Below are positions 10,801 through 18,731 of a stretch of DNA of 64,000 bases, piece by piece. Below the pieces are notes generated by a model. That model did not search any database. It was not told the origin of the DNA and saw only the letters and a program-made list of their open reading frames with translations. The position numbers and the translations under genes are program-made. The stretch spans positions 11,835 through 75,834 of the forward strand of contig JAWKOC010000005.1 of NCBI GenBank assembly GCA_041391365.1. The letters run 5' to 3'. Origin of the DNA: JAGRAX01 sp041391365. Lineage in GTDB: Bacteria; Bdellovibrionota_G; JALEGL01; JAGRMV01. The first letter of the stretch is position 1. Each line of letters starts with the position of its first letter.

Positions 10801-11049
10801 CATCGGGTGATCATGATCTCTAGAAAGATGTATTTCTGCTCCATGATGCAAGACCATATTGTTTTCTGGATATTCTTTTTTTAAACGTTGCATCTCTCGA
10901 TGTGCTCGTGCCAAACCATACACGCCATCAAAATCATTGATGCAAACAGAAGCATATCCTAGTTTCATGGCATAGGACAAAAGATCCGAGGGAGAAGAAG
11001 CTCCCTGCAAAAAACTAAAATACGTTTTTACGAGCCACTCATGATGCAT
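7816..11049 (-). CDS. dnaE2: Error-prone DNA polymerase III alpha subunit, DnaE2/ImuC
   Basis: Translesion polymerase of the SOS mutasome, 1077 aa. It has an N-terminal PHP domain (FSFLQGASSPSDLL; the metal-site residues are altered, as usual for this class), the polymerase palm with catalytic PDIDVDFEHERR, and the conserved YRRRGAMRAVGKALG and SAANSAVCFVLGI segments. A helix-hairpin-helix region follows (LSRLDATALAAANAF), then a C-terminal OB fold (about 950-1040). It is shorter than replicative DnaE and lacks its C-terminal extension. The ATG at 11049 has AAGAGG 5 bases upstream and follows the imuB stop by about 20 bases, placing it last in the lexA-imuA-imuB-dnaE2 operon. The frame is intact over 3.2 kb. 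Confidence 0.95.
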   Translation of the reverse strand: MHHEWLVKTYFSFLQGASSPSDLLSYAMKLGYASVCINDFDGVYGLARAHREMQRLKKEYPENNMVLHHGAEIHLSRDHDHPMLLQDTVVLIAENQNGYQNLCKILTFSHRNTKDHAFVSIEDLVEMDLEGLTAIAPMRGVIRCGDWEKRHVSFLHAFKEKFYFALSLHDHPSEDLWVKKVLHLSKKYKVKNIFAQDVFFHRESEKVMSDLLMAIKNNVNFNQAQEFFFPNAQRCMQSMGKIEKRYQKIDQYKVCVQNSIDLASRCTFDLSCLSYHYPKEMIPDGYTPQAYLEFLVWKNAKEKFHLNIPSKVISTLEHELLMIQKLGFADYFLTVWDIVYWARSQGILCQGRGSAANSAVCFVLGITSVDPSQFDLLFERFMSMERGDPPDIDVDFEHERREEVVQYIYRRYGRSRAAMVANVITYRRRGAMRAVGKALGIKDQYLNQISQLASTKIFRRRGIENTIKVFRSDQTKNSDFSSVPWGLWIDLAQRLVGFPRHLGIHSGGFMISQTPIDHLVPQEPATMEARTVVQWSKEDIEGLGFFKIDVLCLGMLTAIRKCFSLIERHEGKKLTLYGFPYDDVETYRMIQKADTVGTFQIESRAQMSMLPRLKPENFYDLVIEVAIIRPGPIQGKVIHPYLKRREGVEKVQYPSPKLEPILKRTLGIPIFQEQAMRIAIAVGNFTPGEANELRKNIGVWNMKDFVRDLEPWLEKLKKGMRENQISEDFISQTIGQLKGFVHYGFPESHAVSFALIAYVSCYLKRHYPAQYFVSMLNSYPVGFYSAHALLQAAQRDGVSVLPICIQRSEWDHTLESSSEGRWSIRLGFRLVHGLSHAGLSLYFSHREKGTTWKNLDELLQMNLLSRLDATALAAANAFHVWGVSRSEALWKVQAIPYASLIDLEERKVIWKSEKEMEKIQKDFHSFKTSLGYHPTKILKHKHWVYPVSLDSICSSEKIVTLPHGKSIFSFGMTLVKQAPPSAKGMMFLTLEDEHGFINVVVQPHVYDQYYEVIEGEAFLCIQGILQRAGHHHSILLKKCYSMYGQYNLVSMPNAKKLRSLPEQPDFFDRLQKPRSYM

Positions 11050-11069
11050 GAGACCTCTTCAGATAAAAA

Positions 11070-12512
11070 TCAGGAAAAAATACCATGCTTAAACCACTGT
11101 TCTTTCTGATTTTTGTACACCCAATAAAGGTTATGATCAAAAGAAAGCATCTTATAATATTCTCTTTCTACTTGCCTATACCACCACGAAGAGGATACTT
11201 TTTCGAGCATTTGCAAGGATACAAAGATTGGCACCCTTTCATGGGTTGTAGATCAGAAAAAACAACAATTGGTTCTAGATACAGAAGAATACTTCCAAAG
11301 ATCTATATCTTTTTGTGTTTGACTCATCGCTTTCTGATAAGACAAAACATCTTGATAGGCTTTCTGGTTCAAACGACTTCACCAATTTGTATTGAATGGG
11401 CGCATGACATTGGTGATGCAAAGAAACAATGTCACGGTATGTTTTGGGCATAAGACTCGAAAAAATCATCTTGAAACGACTGAACATCATACAAAACTCC
11501 CTGACGCTGATTGATCAAGAAAGAATTTCAAAGATTCATCGATTTCAACATTGGCTCCTCCTTAGTAGAAGCGATTTTTGATTTGACCAAAAGCAACTTC
11601 CATCTGAAAGAGAAACACATCATACCCTGGAGATTGTTCATGAAGTCCAAATGGATTTTTAAATCTTATTTTTTTCTTGATGGAACCATATTTTTCAAAT
11701 TCAAGATTCCATTGTAAACATACAACCTTACAAAATCGTGTCAAAATAGGATTTTGGCAAAGATGATCAAAGTCTTCTATCAACCTTTCTTTGATCCAAC
11801 TCCATTGATCCATAAAATGATCCAAAGTTCGGTGAACTCTCGGTTTTTTTTGAAAAGAAAAATTTCTCCATGGAAAAGATTTTATATCTTGATCTTCTTG
11901 TGTGGAAAAACTCCAACCCCATACTTTCCCGATCAAGTAACCAAACCTTCTTTCCATAGCACTTGAATCAATTGATGGAAGCTCGGACACACTTGATTTG
12001 ACGCGTTGGAGAAAAAGTTGAAATTGTTGAACTTGCTTTCGATAAAGGCTTTTTTTCTCTTTTTGAAGCGAAAAAAACCCCAATACATCCTCAACACAAG
12101 AAAACCATACTTGATCTCTCAAGGTTGCAAGGACGTGCATGCCAAACTCATGCTGATCCGAAAAAAAACCTTTCATCTTACGATCTTGAAGCTCTCTGGC
12201 CAAAAGCAACGATTTCCAAGGGTGATCTGCAAAAGAAACCACTTCAAAAGAAGAAAAATATTTTTCGATCAGAGAAGAAATCATATCCTTCCAAAGGATA
12301 TTTTTGTTTTTTGAAATGTTCTCCCAATAAGATCGTAAGTTACGCAAATCAAAAATCCATATTTCATCAGACCACTTCATTACAACTGGAGAAAGAAAAA
12401 ATTCATGCTGACTACGAATGGTTCCACAAACGCATACAAAATCTTTCCACGAAACATTTTCCTGTGACTTCGAAAACTGATGAAAAGAAACAACATTAGA
12501 AATGGTATTCAT
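11070..12512 (-). pseudogene. imuB: ImuB-like inactive Y-family polymerase, 3' third interrupted
   Basis: Mutasome adaptor that links ImuC to the clamp. The first 316 codons run from an ATG at 12512 (AAGAGG upstream) to an in-frame TAA at 11562-11564. The frame then resumes and shifts near 11492, 11283 and 11237. The C-terminal hallmark of ImuB is still readable just before 11070: SSSWWYRQVEREYYKM, then WVYKNQKEQWFKHGIFS. Adding three bases restores about 481 codons, a normal ImuB length, apart from the TAA. The N-terminal palm before SPVVMKWSDEIWIFDL is shorter than in typical ImuB and the sequence is divergent and AT-rich. ImuB identity rests on the C-terminus and operon position. Confidence 0.75.
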
Positions 12513-13119
12513 GTTGAAAAACCTCTTGGCTAGAAATAAAAAGATTTTCTTTTTTTCCACCTTTAAAAACATCCAAAGAAAACTGATCTTTCAAAGGGTG
12601 AAAAAAAACATTGATACGAACCTGCGCATAAGGGTTACCAATCTCATGTCTCATCCAAAAAGGATGAATGAGAAAAATGATTTTTTTGTGTTGAATAGAT
12701 TTCTGCTTCAAAAAAGCCATTTCTTTGAGAGACACTCTGGTCGATACATCCAACACAATGATCGGAAACGCTCCACAGAGAAAAACAGGTTTTACATCTT
12801 GAAAAACCTGTTTTGACTCTACAAAGAAAAATTTTTCCAAATCAATCCCAAAGGCTTCCCATGCAGGGGGATAGACTTTGACGCCCTCATGATCATAAAT
12901 CCATGCCACCGAACATGTGGACATTCGAAAAAAAGACAATGGAATCCAGCGTCCATTTTTTCCGTAGGGTATCCCCCACTCCACCAATTGCCCCTGATGG
13001 AGTGGGGAAAAAAATGCCGAAGATAAACTAGGCAATGAACAAACCAATTCAAATCGTTGCTGAGAATCGAGAGCCGGATGCTGTTGGATCCGCGGATCAA
13101 GAAGTCTTTCGTACGACAC
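12496..13119 (-). CDS. imuA: ImuA-like RecA/SulA-related mutasome protein
   Basis: Small RecA-related accessory protein of the SOS mutagenesis cassette, 207 aa. The readable ImuA-like core is VYPPAWEAFGIDLEKFFFVES followed by the segment around VFLCGAFPIIVLDV, which fits the family pattern of a nucleotide-fold strand pair. A WIPLSFF strand precedes it. No intact Walker A is visible. The GTG start at 13119 lies inside the 3' end of lexA (23-base overlap) and the stop overlaps imuB, so all three are translationally coupled. Assigned mostly by context and partial similarity; the sequence is divergent. Confidence 0.72.
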   Translation of the reverse strand: MSYERLLDPRIQQHPALDSQQRFELVCSLPSLSSAFFSPLHQGQLVEWGIPYGKNGRWIPLSFFRMSTCSVAWIYDHEGVKVYPPAWEAFGIDLEKFFFVESKQVFQDVKPVFLCGAFPIIVLDVSTRVSLKEMAFLKQKSIQHKKIIFLIHPFWMRHEIGNPYAQVRINVFFHPLKDQFSLDVFKGGKKENLFISSQEVFQHEYHF

Positions 13120-13750
13120 CGACGAGTCTCCCCATAACTTCTACACGCTGTGGATCATATTCTCGGACTTTGTATTCTGGATTGGAGGGAATGAGCGAAA
13201 TCGCATGCGCCCCCCGTTTGATGCGCTTGAGGGTAATGCCCTCGCCTTCGATACGAACAGCTACAATGTGTCGGTCACTGACAATTTTTTGCAAACTGAT
13301 GATGGCCAAATCTCCATCACAAATGGAATCCCCCGTCATGCTATTTCCTGAAACACGCAAGGCTTTGAGATCTCCGCGTCCAAAAAAATCCTGATCAAAC
13401 GCCACATAGTAGCCTCGCTGATCAAATGCCTCTTCCGGGGCACCCGCAGAAATTTCTGCCACCAAAGGAATGCGAAAAGTGGGAACCTGTGGCATGGCCA
13501 TCCACGAAGAATCCTCCTCGGAAGACAAAAAGAAATCACTTACCCTTTGCTCTCTTTTGCCAATCAAACCTTTTTTCTCCAAAGCTTTGATGTGAAACTT
13601 GGCTGTGTTTCGACTCACGCCCAGATGATCCCCAATCGCCTGAAGCGTGGGAAAAGGCTTGCCCCTTTCGATTTCTTTTTCTATAAAATCAAATACTTGT
13701 CTTTGTTTGGGACTGATGTTTTCGAGTTCTTCTGTGTGTAGGATTGTCAT
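13097..13750 (-). CDS. lexA: LexA SOS repressor / self-cleaving serine protease
   Basis: Represses SOS genes until RecA-stimulated autocleavage. From ATG 13750 it is 217 aa: a winged HTH (about 8-68, TLQAIGDHLGVSRNTAKFHI), a linker, then the S24 protease fold. The cleavage bond Ala-Gly lies in EISAGAPEE, the catalytic Ser in SGNSMTGDS and the Lys in EGITLKRI. A TTG further upstream would translate the operator DNA and is implausible. No Shine-Dalgarno is visible, and the -10 ends about 10 bases before the ATG, so the mRNA is probably leaderless. It is first in the lexA-imuA-imuB-dnaE2 operon and autoregulated by the palindromes over its promoter. Confidence 0.96.
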   Translation of the reverse strand: MTILHTEELENISPKQRQVFDFIEKEIERGKPFPTLQAIGDHLGVSRNTAKFHIKALEKKGLIGKREQRVSDFFLSSEEDSSWMAMPQVPTFRIPLVAEISAGAPEEAFDQRGYYVAFDQDFFGRGDLKALRVSGNSMTGDSICDGDLAIISLQKIVSDRHIVAVRIEGEGITLKRIKRGAHAISLIPSNPEYKVREYDPQRVEVMGRLVGVVRKTS

Positions 13751-13790
13751 ATTACATTGTAATATATTACTTCGTAATATGTCTTTGCAA
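13749..13790 (-). promoter_or_regulatory. lexA promoter with two overlapping LexA operators
   Basis: Two perfect 17-bp palindromes of the form ATATTAC-N3-GTAATAT occupy 13749-13765 and 13764-13780, sharing two bases, with centres 15 bp apart. Reading towards lexA, a -35 TTGCAA (13790-13785) and -10 TATATT (13766-13761) are 18 bases apart. The operators thus cover the -10 and touch the lexA ATG. The core TTAC-N3-GTAA equals the LexA box described for Bdellovibrio. Repressor binding would block polymerase directly. Confidence 0.9.
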
Positions 13791-13880
13791 GTTTTTTTTT
13801 CACGGCCCAAGAAAAAAACATTACATGTTGATTCATTGCGCTATTTGAGTTATTCACAAATTTCGAAAAGGGGAAATTCC

Positions 13881-14569
13881 ATGAAAAAATATATCTTCGC
13901 AGTACTTAGTTTGTTTTTTACGGTGTCACACGCCGGAGCAACATGCGAATACCAAGCATCCATCGAAGCTTTTCGGTTTTTTGGGAATTACGACATCAGC
14001 ATTCCAGACAATGGTGAAATCTATATCTCTGTATATGATATTTCTTATCCCCAGGGGAAAGCTAGCATCTATGCGCCCAGAACCATAAAAACAGATACTC
14101 TCACCATGGGAAGAGATACTCTGATCACTACTTATATTGATTCACATGACACAGATCTAAATGAAAAAAAATATAGCTATCGTTATGGTCGATATGTGTT
14201 GTCTGATGCTGGACTCAAAGGACAATGGCTTCCCACCAATCTCCATCGCTTTTCCATTCACCCCAATGATGCTCTTTTAGATCATCCGGAAGTCATTGCG
14301 GGTTTTTCTTCTTTGCTGGTGGAAATTCATGATCACGATGGTTTTTTCTTCCTTCAGATCAAATTGTAAAACCAGATCCAACAACTCCCATTTCTCACAA
14401 TTTGTACGATCTCAAGATGTGGTCTTACAATGCAGAAAAAAAGAATTATGAATCAAAGGCATTTGATTTTGATTATCTAGATTCAGACGATGAAGTAACA
14501 TTCAGCATTCGTCTCAGATATTATAAAACTTGTACTGACACACAACAAATCAAAAAAGAATATGAATAA
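13881..14569 (+). pseudogene. Secreted protein of unknown function, frameshifted in a T run
   Basis: Exported protein with a signal peptide (MKKYIFAVLSLFFTVSHAGA) and a beta-rich, Tyr-rich body. The first frame ends at 14367-14369. Reading continues without stops in another frame to the TAA at 14567. The break lies at a run of six T near 14341-14346; a seventh T gives a continuous 229-aa protein ending in DTQQIKKEYE. A strong AAAAGGGG precedes the ATG. The next gene starts inside its end (8-base overlap). A homopolymer break fits either sequencing error or phase variation. No family recognised. Confidence 0.7.
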
Positions 14570-15128
14570 AACTCTTTGCGCATGTCTGCTTTTCATAGCC
14601 ATGGGAGCAGCTCCACAAACATGGTCCCAGCAAGAACCAAACGACCAGCCCAAGTCTGAGTTGGGAACATTGATTTTGAAGCACCTTCCGATCTATCAAA
14701 AAAAATGCACTGAGTTTTCTCAAGATGGTCAATGGAGCCTAGAGGAAATGGAACTCGTCGAAACATGGGCTACTCTTTCTACTCAAGAGAGTGATCCAAC
14801 TTTGCATTCAAGATGTGAAATTTTCATGATTTCTGCAGCTCTGTTTGAGGAGATGGCCACACACAGCACAGAAGACGACCGCAAGCTATTCTGGTACCAT
14901 GCCAGCTTGGCATGGGGAGGAGCTCTCTCCTGCGTTCAAATGCACGGACAATCAAACATGGCCGACAACGTCCTTTTTGACAAACTCGATGCTCGCATGA
15001 AAGAAAAATACGGATACTCTTGGAGTTCCAATCATGTTCAACTTCCACAGATTAGTTTGCCCGGTGGAACTCTTCAAGTACGCATTGCCCATGCGCTAAA
15101 CATAACATCTGCCTATGCACAGTATTGA
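14562..15128 (+). CDS. Secreted protein of unknown function
   Basis: 188 aa with a cleavable signal peptide (MNKTLCACLLFIAMGAAPQTWSQ up to about 22) and a mainly helical body containing four cysteines after cleavage (KKCTE, SRCEIF, LSCVQ, plus the signal Cys pair). The start overlaps the end of the preceding secreted-protein gene, so the two are probably co-expressed. No catalytic motif or family recognised. Cys spacing suggests a disulphide-stabilised periplasmic protein (inference). Confidence 0.7.
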   Translation: MNKTLCACLLFIAMGAAPQTWSQQEPNDQPKSELGTLILKHLPIYQKKCTEFSQDGQWSLEEMELVETWATLSTQESDPTLHSRCEIFMISAALFEEMATHSTEDDRKLFWYHASLAWGGALSCVQMHGQSNMADNVLFDKLDARMKEKYGYSWSSNHVQLPQISLPGGTLQVRIAHALNITSAYAQY

Positions 15129-15156
15129 TGGACCACTCCTGCTGGAGTCTTGTCGA

Positions 15157-15696
15157 TCAAATGGAAAAATAAATTGCAAACTGAATGGGAAGTTGAACCT
15201 TGTGCAAGGTTTCGGATCCTGCCCCTAGGTCATATCGCAACTGAGCTCCCACAGCTACATTCTGACTCAATAGATAATTCACGCCAGAGCCAATGGAAAA
15301 ACTCGCAAAATTGTTGCCCACCTCCCGTGCATACCCAAAACCCACCATGGCATAGGGAAGAATGCGAGAGTTTTCCATGGGCATGAATATTTTCAAATTG
15401 GGCAAAAACCGAAACGACGTAAATCCCGACCCAGAGTCCAAATTGAATTCCAAACCAGGTGCCAGGATTTGGGTCACAAAATAATTGCCGCCCAAACGCA
15501 CACCAAAAACCTCTTCAGACCCCCCACTTCCACGAATGATGGCCGGCGTGATGGAAAAATTGACTTCAAAATCATTGGGGCCCACAGCATATTCACCTTC
15601 GTTGAAGATGGGAGTGGGTGTAGACTGAGCATGAGCTTGGTGCGAGAGCCCCAAAAACAGTCCCAAAAAAATCAATCGTACATAGCTTTTTTTCAT
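15157..15696 (-). CDS. Small outer-membrane beta-barrel protein
   Basis: 179 aa with a signal peptide (MKKSYVRLIFLGLFLGLSHQ, cleavage after AHA). Alternating hydrophobic strands rich in Gly, Tyr and Phe follow, for example YAMVGFGYAREVG and VAVGAQLRYDLGAG, ending IQFAIYFSI with an aromatic near the C-terminus. This fits an eight-stranded OmpA/OmpW-like barrel. Convergent with the secreted-protein pair; a short ACTCC/GGAGT hairpin lies between them. The ligand or role cannot be told from sequence. Confidence 0.75.
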   Translation of the reverse strand: MKKSYVRLIFLGLFLGLSHQAHAQSTPTPIFNEGEYAVGPNDFEVNFSITPAIIRGSGGSEEVFGVRLGGNYFVTQILAPGLEFNLDSGSGFTSFRFLPNLKIFMPMENSRILPYAMVGFGYAREVGNNFASFSIGSGVNYLLSQNVAVGAQLRYDLGAGSETLHKVQLPIQFAIYFSI

Positions 15697-15837
15697 CGTA
15701 TCTCCGTGAAATGATCTGCCTCAAATTACCAAAAATCGTGGTGCAGGGCAAAAAATCGCCCTATTGCTACGAGACACCACCTCCAAAAGGTAAGATCTTG
15801 ACTTTTGCCTGCAGCCCGGATTTATCTATGGATCATT

Positions 15838-16209
15838 ATGAGTTCAAAATTTTTGTATAAGCTGTGCTGGATGATTGTGGCATCACTCGCGATTTTTTCT
15901 CCTCAAAGCTTTGCTAACCCGACCGACACAGTAGAGGGTTCAGAGTCTCACATCCTTGAAATGATCGAGGATCAGCTCAGCCATGAGGAAGATGCTCTGC
16001 AACTGTGGGAAGCTTTTTCGACCAAACTTGCAAACCAGGAAATTGAATCGATTGAAGTAGATCGAAACAAAAAATGCATTCGAGTCATTACCAACCATAC
16101 CGCGTATCAATGTAAGGTAAAAATTCTGTTTCAACCGCGGCAACATCATTTGCAATTTCTTTGTCAGGAAATATTCGACATTGTGATTCCTTTGAGGGTA
16201 AAACCGTAA
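15838..16209 (+). CDS. Small secreted protein of unknown function
   Basis: About 123 aa from the ATG at 15838: a signal peptide (KLCWMIVASLAIFSPQSFA) followed by an acidic helical segment (SHILEMIEDQLSHEEDALQLWEAF is the region, residues about 35-60) and a short beta-rich end with three cysteines. A weak start signal leaves the N-terminus uncertain. It ends 5 bases before the SpmA-SpmB-like membrane protein and is likely co-transcribed with it. No family recognised. Confidence 0.6.
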   Translation: MSSKFLYKLCWMIVASLAIFSPQSFANPTDTVEGSESHILEMIEDQLSHEEDALQLWEAFSTKLANQEIESIEVDRNKKCIRVITNHTAYQCKVKILFQPRQHHLQFLCQEIFDIVIPLRVKP

Positions 16210-16214
16210 GGATC

Positions 16215-17459
16215 ATGAATCAAAATCGAGATCCCCTCAATTCCATTTGGATTTTTTTGTTTCTTTCAGCTTTTGTATTTGGTCTCATAGGCCTATTGCA
16301 AGGCCATGCCATTGTTTTCTCTGACATCGTCAAAAGTACTTTCGACCTCTCCAAGACTGCATTTGAAATCTCCATTGGCCTGACAGGAACCTTGTGTTTG
16401 TGGATGGGGATCATGAAAATTGGGGAAAATGCTGGATTCATCCAGATCCTTACACGAGCCTTTGCACCTCTCTTTTCAAGAATTTTTCCTGACATTCCCA
16501 AAGGACATCCTGCTCTAGGATCCATCACATTCAACATGGCTGCAAACATGTTGGGGCTCGACAATGCGGCAACTCCTTCTGGACTCAAAGCCATGAAGGA
16601 AATGCAAGAACTCAACCCAGACAAAGATACTGCCAGCAATGCTCAGATTCTTTTCCTGGTGATCAATACCTCTGCAGTTACCATCATTCCTGTGACCATT
16701 TTTGCTTATCGCGCACAGCAAGGGGCAGCCAACCCTACTGATGTTTTTCTTCCCATTTTGATTTCAACCTTTGCATCAACCCTTTTTGGTTTTTTGTCTG
16801 TAGCCTGGCTTCAAAAAATTCGTATTCTAGACAAAGTGATTCTTTCATACATTGGATCAGGAATAACCTTGATTGCATTTGCACTTTGGTACTTTCATGG
16901 TCTTTCTCCACAAGATCTTGAAAATCAATCCAACATCGTCAGCAATTTTTTGTTGTTCACGATCATTGTAAGTTTCATTCTGGCCGCCGTGGTGAAAAAG
17001 ATAAATGTCTATGAAAGTTTTGTAGATGGTGCAAAGGGTGGCTTTGAAGTGGCCATTACCATCATCCCCTATCTCGTTGCAATGTTGGTTGCCATTGGTG
17101 TATTCCGAGCCAGCGGAGCCATGGACTTCTTTTTGAAGGGAATTCGTTGGTTTTTTGAAAGCCTTTCCATCAACACTGACTTTGTCAGTGCCCTTCCTAC
17201 TGGATTGATGAAACCCTTGAGCGGAAGTGGTGCACGAGGAATGATGTTTGAAGCCATGCAAACCTATGGTGCAGACTCTTTCGTAGGAAGGCTTGCCAGT
17301 GTCATGCAAGGAAGCACAGAAACAACATTTTATGTTCTCGCAGTCTATTTTGGATCCGTAGGCATCAAAAAAACACGCTATGCAGCGCCCTGTGGACTCA
17401 TTGCAGATTTTGCAGGGATTGTCACTGCCATTTTTGTGTCTTACCTTTTCTTCGCTTAA
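16215..17459 (+). CDS. SpmA-SpmB-type nucleoside-recognition (Gate domain) membrane fusion protein
   Basis: Polytopic membrane protein, 414 aa from ATG 16215 (AAGG just upstream). The first half resembles spore maturation protein A (MGIMKIGENAGF; ITFNMAANMLGLDNAATP). The second half resembles SpmB (GAKGGFEVAITIIPYLVAM; LMKPLSGSGARGMM; MQGSTETTFYVLAVYFGSVG). Such fused forms occur in Gram-negatives that do not sporulate. The Gate/nucleoside-recognition fold suggests transport, but the substrate is unknown. A longer start at 16161 would overlap the previous gene and is less likely. Confidence 0.88.
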   Translation: MNQNRDPLNSIWIFLFLSAFVFGLIGLLQGHAIVFSDIVKSTFDLSKTAFEISIGLTGTLCLWMGIMKIGENAGFIQILTRAFAPLFSRIFPDIPKGHPALGSITFNMAANMLGLDNAATPSGLKAMKEMQELNPDKDTASNAQILFLVINTSAVTIIPVTIFAYRAQQGAANPTDVFLPILISTFASTLFGFLSVAWLQKIRILDKVILSYIGSGITLIAFALWYFHGLSPQDLENQSNIVSNFLLFTIIVSFILAAVVKKINVYESFVDGAKGGFEVAITIIPYLVAMLVAIGVFRASGAMDFFLKGIRWFFESLSINTDFVSALPTGLMKPLSGSGARGMMFEAMQTYGADSFVGRLASVMQGSTETTFYVLAVYFGSVGIKKTRYAAPCGLIADFAGIVTAIFVSYLFFA

Positions 17460-17498
17460 AAGCTTTGTACATTCAGGACAAAGTGCAGAGATACAAAT

Positions 17499-18731
17499 TT
17501 ATGATTTGAGACTTGATGCAATTTGCTGCCCAACCTCTAGTCCTGATTCAACAGCCCCTTCAATGGAAGAGTGTGACATATGATCACCACACAGAAAGAT
17601 TCCTTTTTGAATTTCCAGAGGCTTCTTGTGAAACGTAGAAACATAAGGCAAAGCTTTGGGAACAGTATAGGACTGCAAAGGTCTCCACATTTTTACTTCA
17701 GCACCAAACCAAGAATGAAGTTCATCGAGCACATGATCTGGATTGAATTCATGTCCATCAAAAATTCGGCTTACACAAATGATCGAAGACCCTTGATTGG
17801 ATTGTTCTGGATGAAGGTTTGTGGGAATGGTCAACACATCAAAGCTTCGAACATATTCTGCATTGAGAAAAATTTTCTTTTCCCATGAAGGTCGAACATC
17901 GCTTTCAAAATACAAACACTGTGTCCCATTCCATTCTTCAGGTGCAGGAAGCACGGGAACAAGTTTACGAGCAGCGTCTTGATCTGTGGCTACAACAACT
18001 TTCTGTACTGATATTTTTTCGCCACTCTTTAAGACAATTTCATCCGGACTGACTGCTTTGACTTCTGTTTTCAAACGTATGGAACTTGTGGGAAGAGGTT
18101 TTGCAATTTCACGAGGGATTTGTGCCATGCCTTTTCGAGGAACACATGCCAATCCAGTAGAAAACTTTTGCAACAGCCATTGAAAATATCGACTGGACGT
18201 AAACAGGTTTTCTTCCAAAAAAATCGACCGGAAGAAGGGACGATAAAACTCTTCGATAAAGGCTGAAGAAAATCCTTTTTTCTGTAAATGGTCAAATGTC
18301 GTTTCCTCTGGACGAGAAAAAAACTCATGAGGGCTTGTTTCTTGCATTTCCATTCTCTGTTTGAGAACCAAGAACTTGTCGCCCAAATTCCCTACCGACG
18401 ATGTCAGCGTTGAGAAAATTTTTGAGGGGTGACGGAAAGGGTCTGAAAGATCGTGAAAACGATCTCTAGCCCGAACAATGGCTCCCGCATCATAAGCCTT
18501 GAGTTGCAATGAGGATACATTCATCAGATCCAGTGTTTGTCGATAGCTGGTCAAAAAAATTTGAAAACCTACATCCAAGATGTTTCCATCGACATGCTCA
18601 CTTTTGACTCTCCCACCCAAGGTGTCGGAAGCTTCAAAGAGAAGAAAAGGAATATTGTGCTCATGCAATACGCGGGCACATGCAAGACCTGCAAGACCTC
18701 CTCCAACAATGCCGACTGGTTTTTGACTCAT
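17499..18731 (-). CDS. FAD-dependent amine-oxidase/phytoene-desaturase-like oxidoreductase
   Basis: 410-aa flavoprotein. The N-terminus holds the dinucleotide-binding GGGLAGLACARVL followed by FEASDTLGGRV, the GGR motif of the protoporphyrinogen-oxidase/phytoene-desaturase group. The C-terminus ends with the second FAD contact, LCGDHMSHSSIEGAVESG. The middle is divergent. It begins inside the end of the epimerase-like gene (4-base overlap), so the two are coupled. The substrate cannot be assigned. No carotenoid or haem biosynthesis genes are adjacent. Confidence 0.85.
   Translation of the reverse strand: MSQKPVGIVGGGLAGLACARVLHEHNIPFLLFEASDTLGGRVKSEHVDGNILDVGFQIFLTSYRQTLDLMNVSSLQLKAYDAGAIVRARDRFHDLSDPFRHPSKIFSTLTSSVGNLGDKFLVLKQRMEMQETSPHEFFSRPEETTFDHLQKKGFSSAFIEEFYRPFFRSIFLEENLFTSSRYFQWLLQKFSTGLACVPRKGMAQIPREIAKPLPTSSIRLKTEVKAVSPDEIVLKSGEKISVQKVVVATDQDAARKLVPVLPAPEEWNGTQCLYFESDVRPSWEKKIFLNAEYVRSFDVLTIPTNLHPEQSNQGSSIICVSRIFDGHEFNPDHVLDELHSWFGAEVKMWRPLQSYTVPKALPYVSTFHKKPLEIQKGIFLCGDHMSHSSIEGAVESGLEVGQQIASSLKS

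Noticed and set aside
11250..11560. A separate small gene inside the imuB 3' region, with a GGAGG before an ATG at about 11538 and a plausible helical frame
   Set aside because: It stops after seven codons and needs further frame changes. Flanking sequence on both sides reads as ImuB, so an interrupted imuB is simpler.
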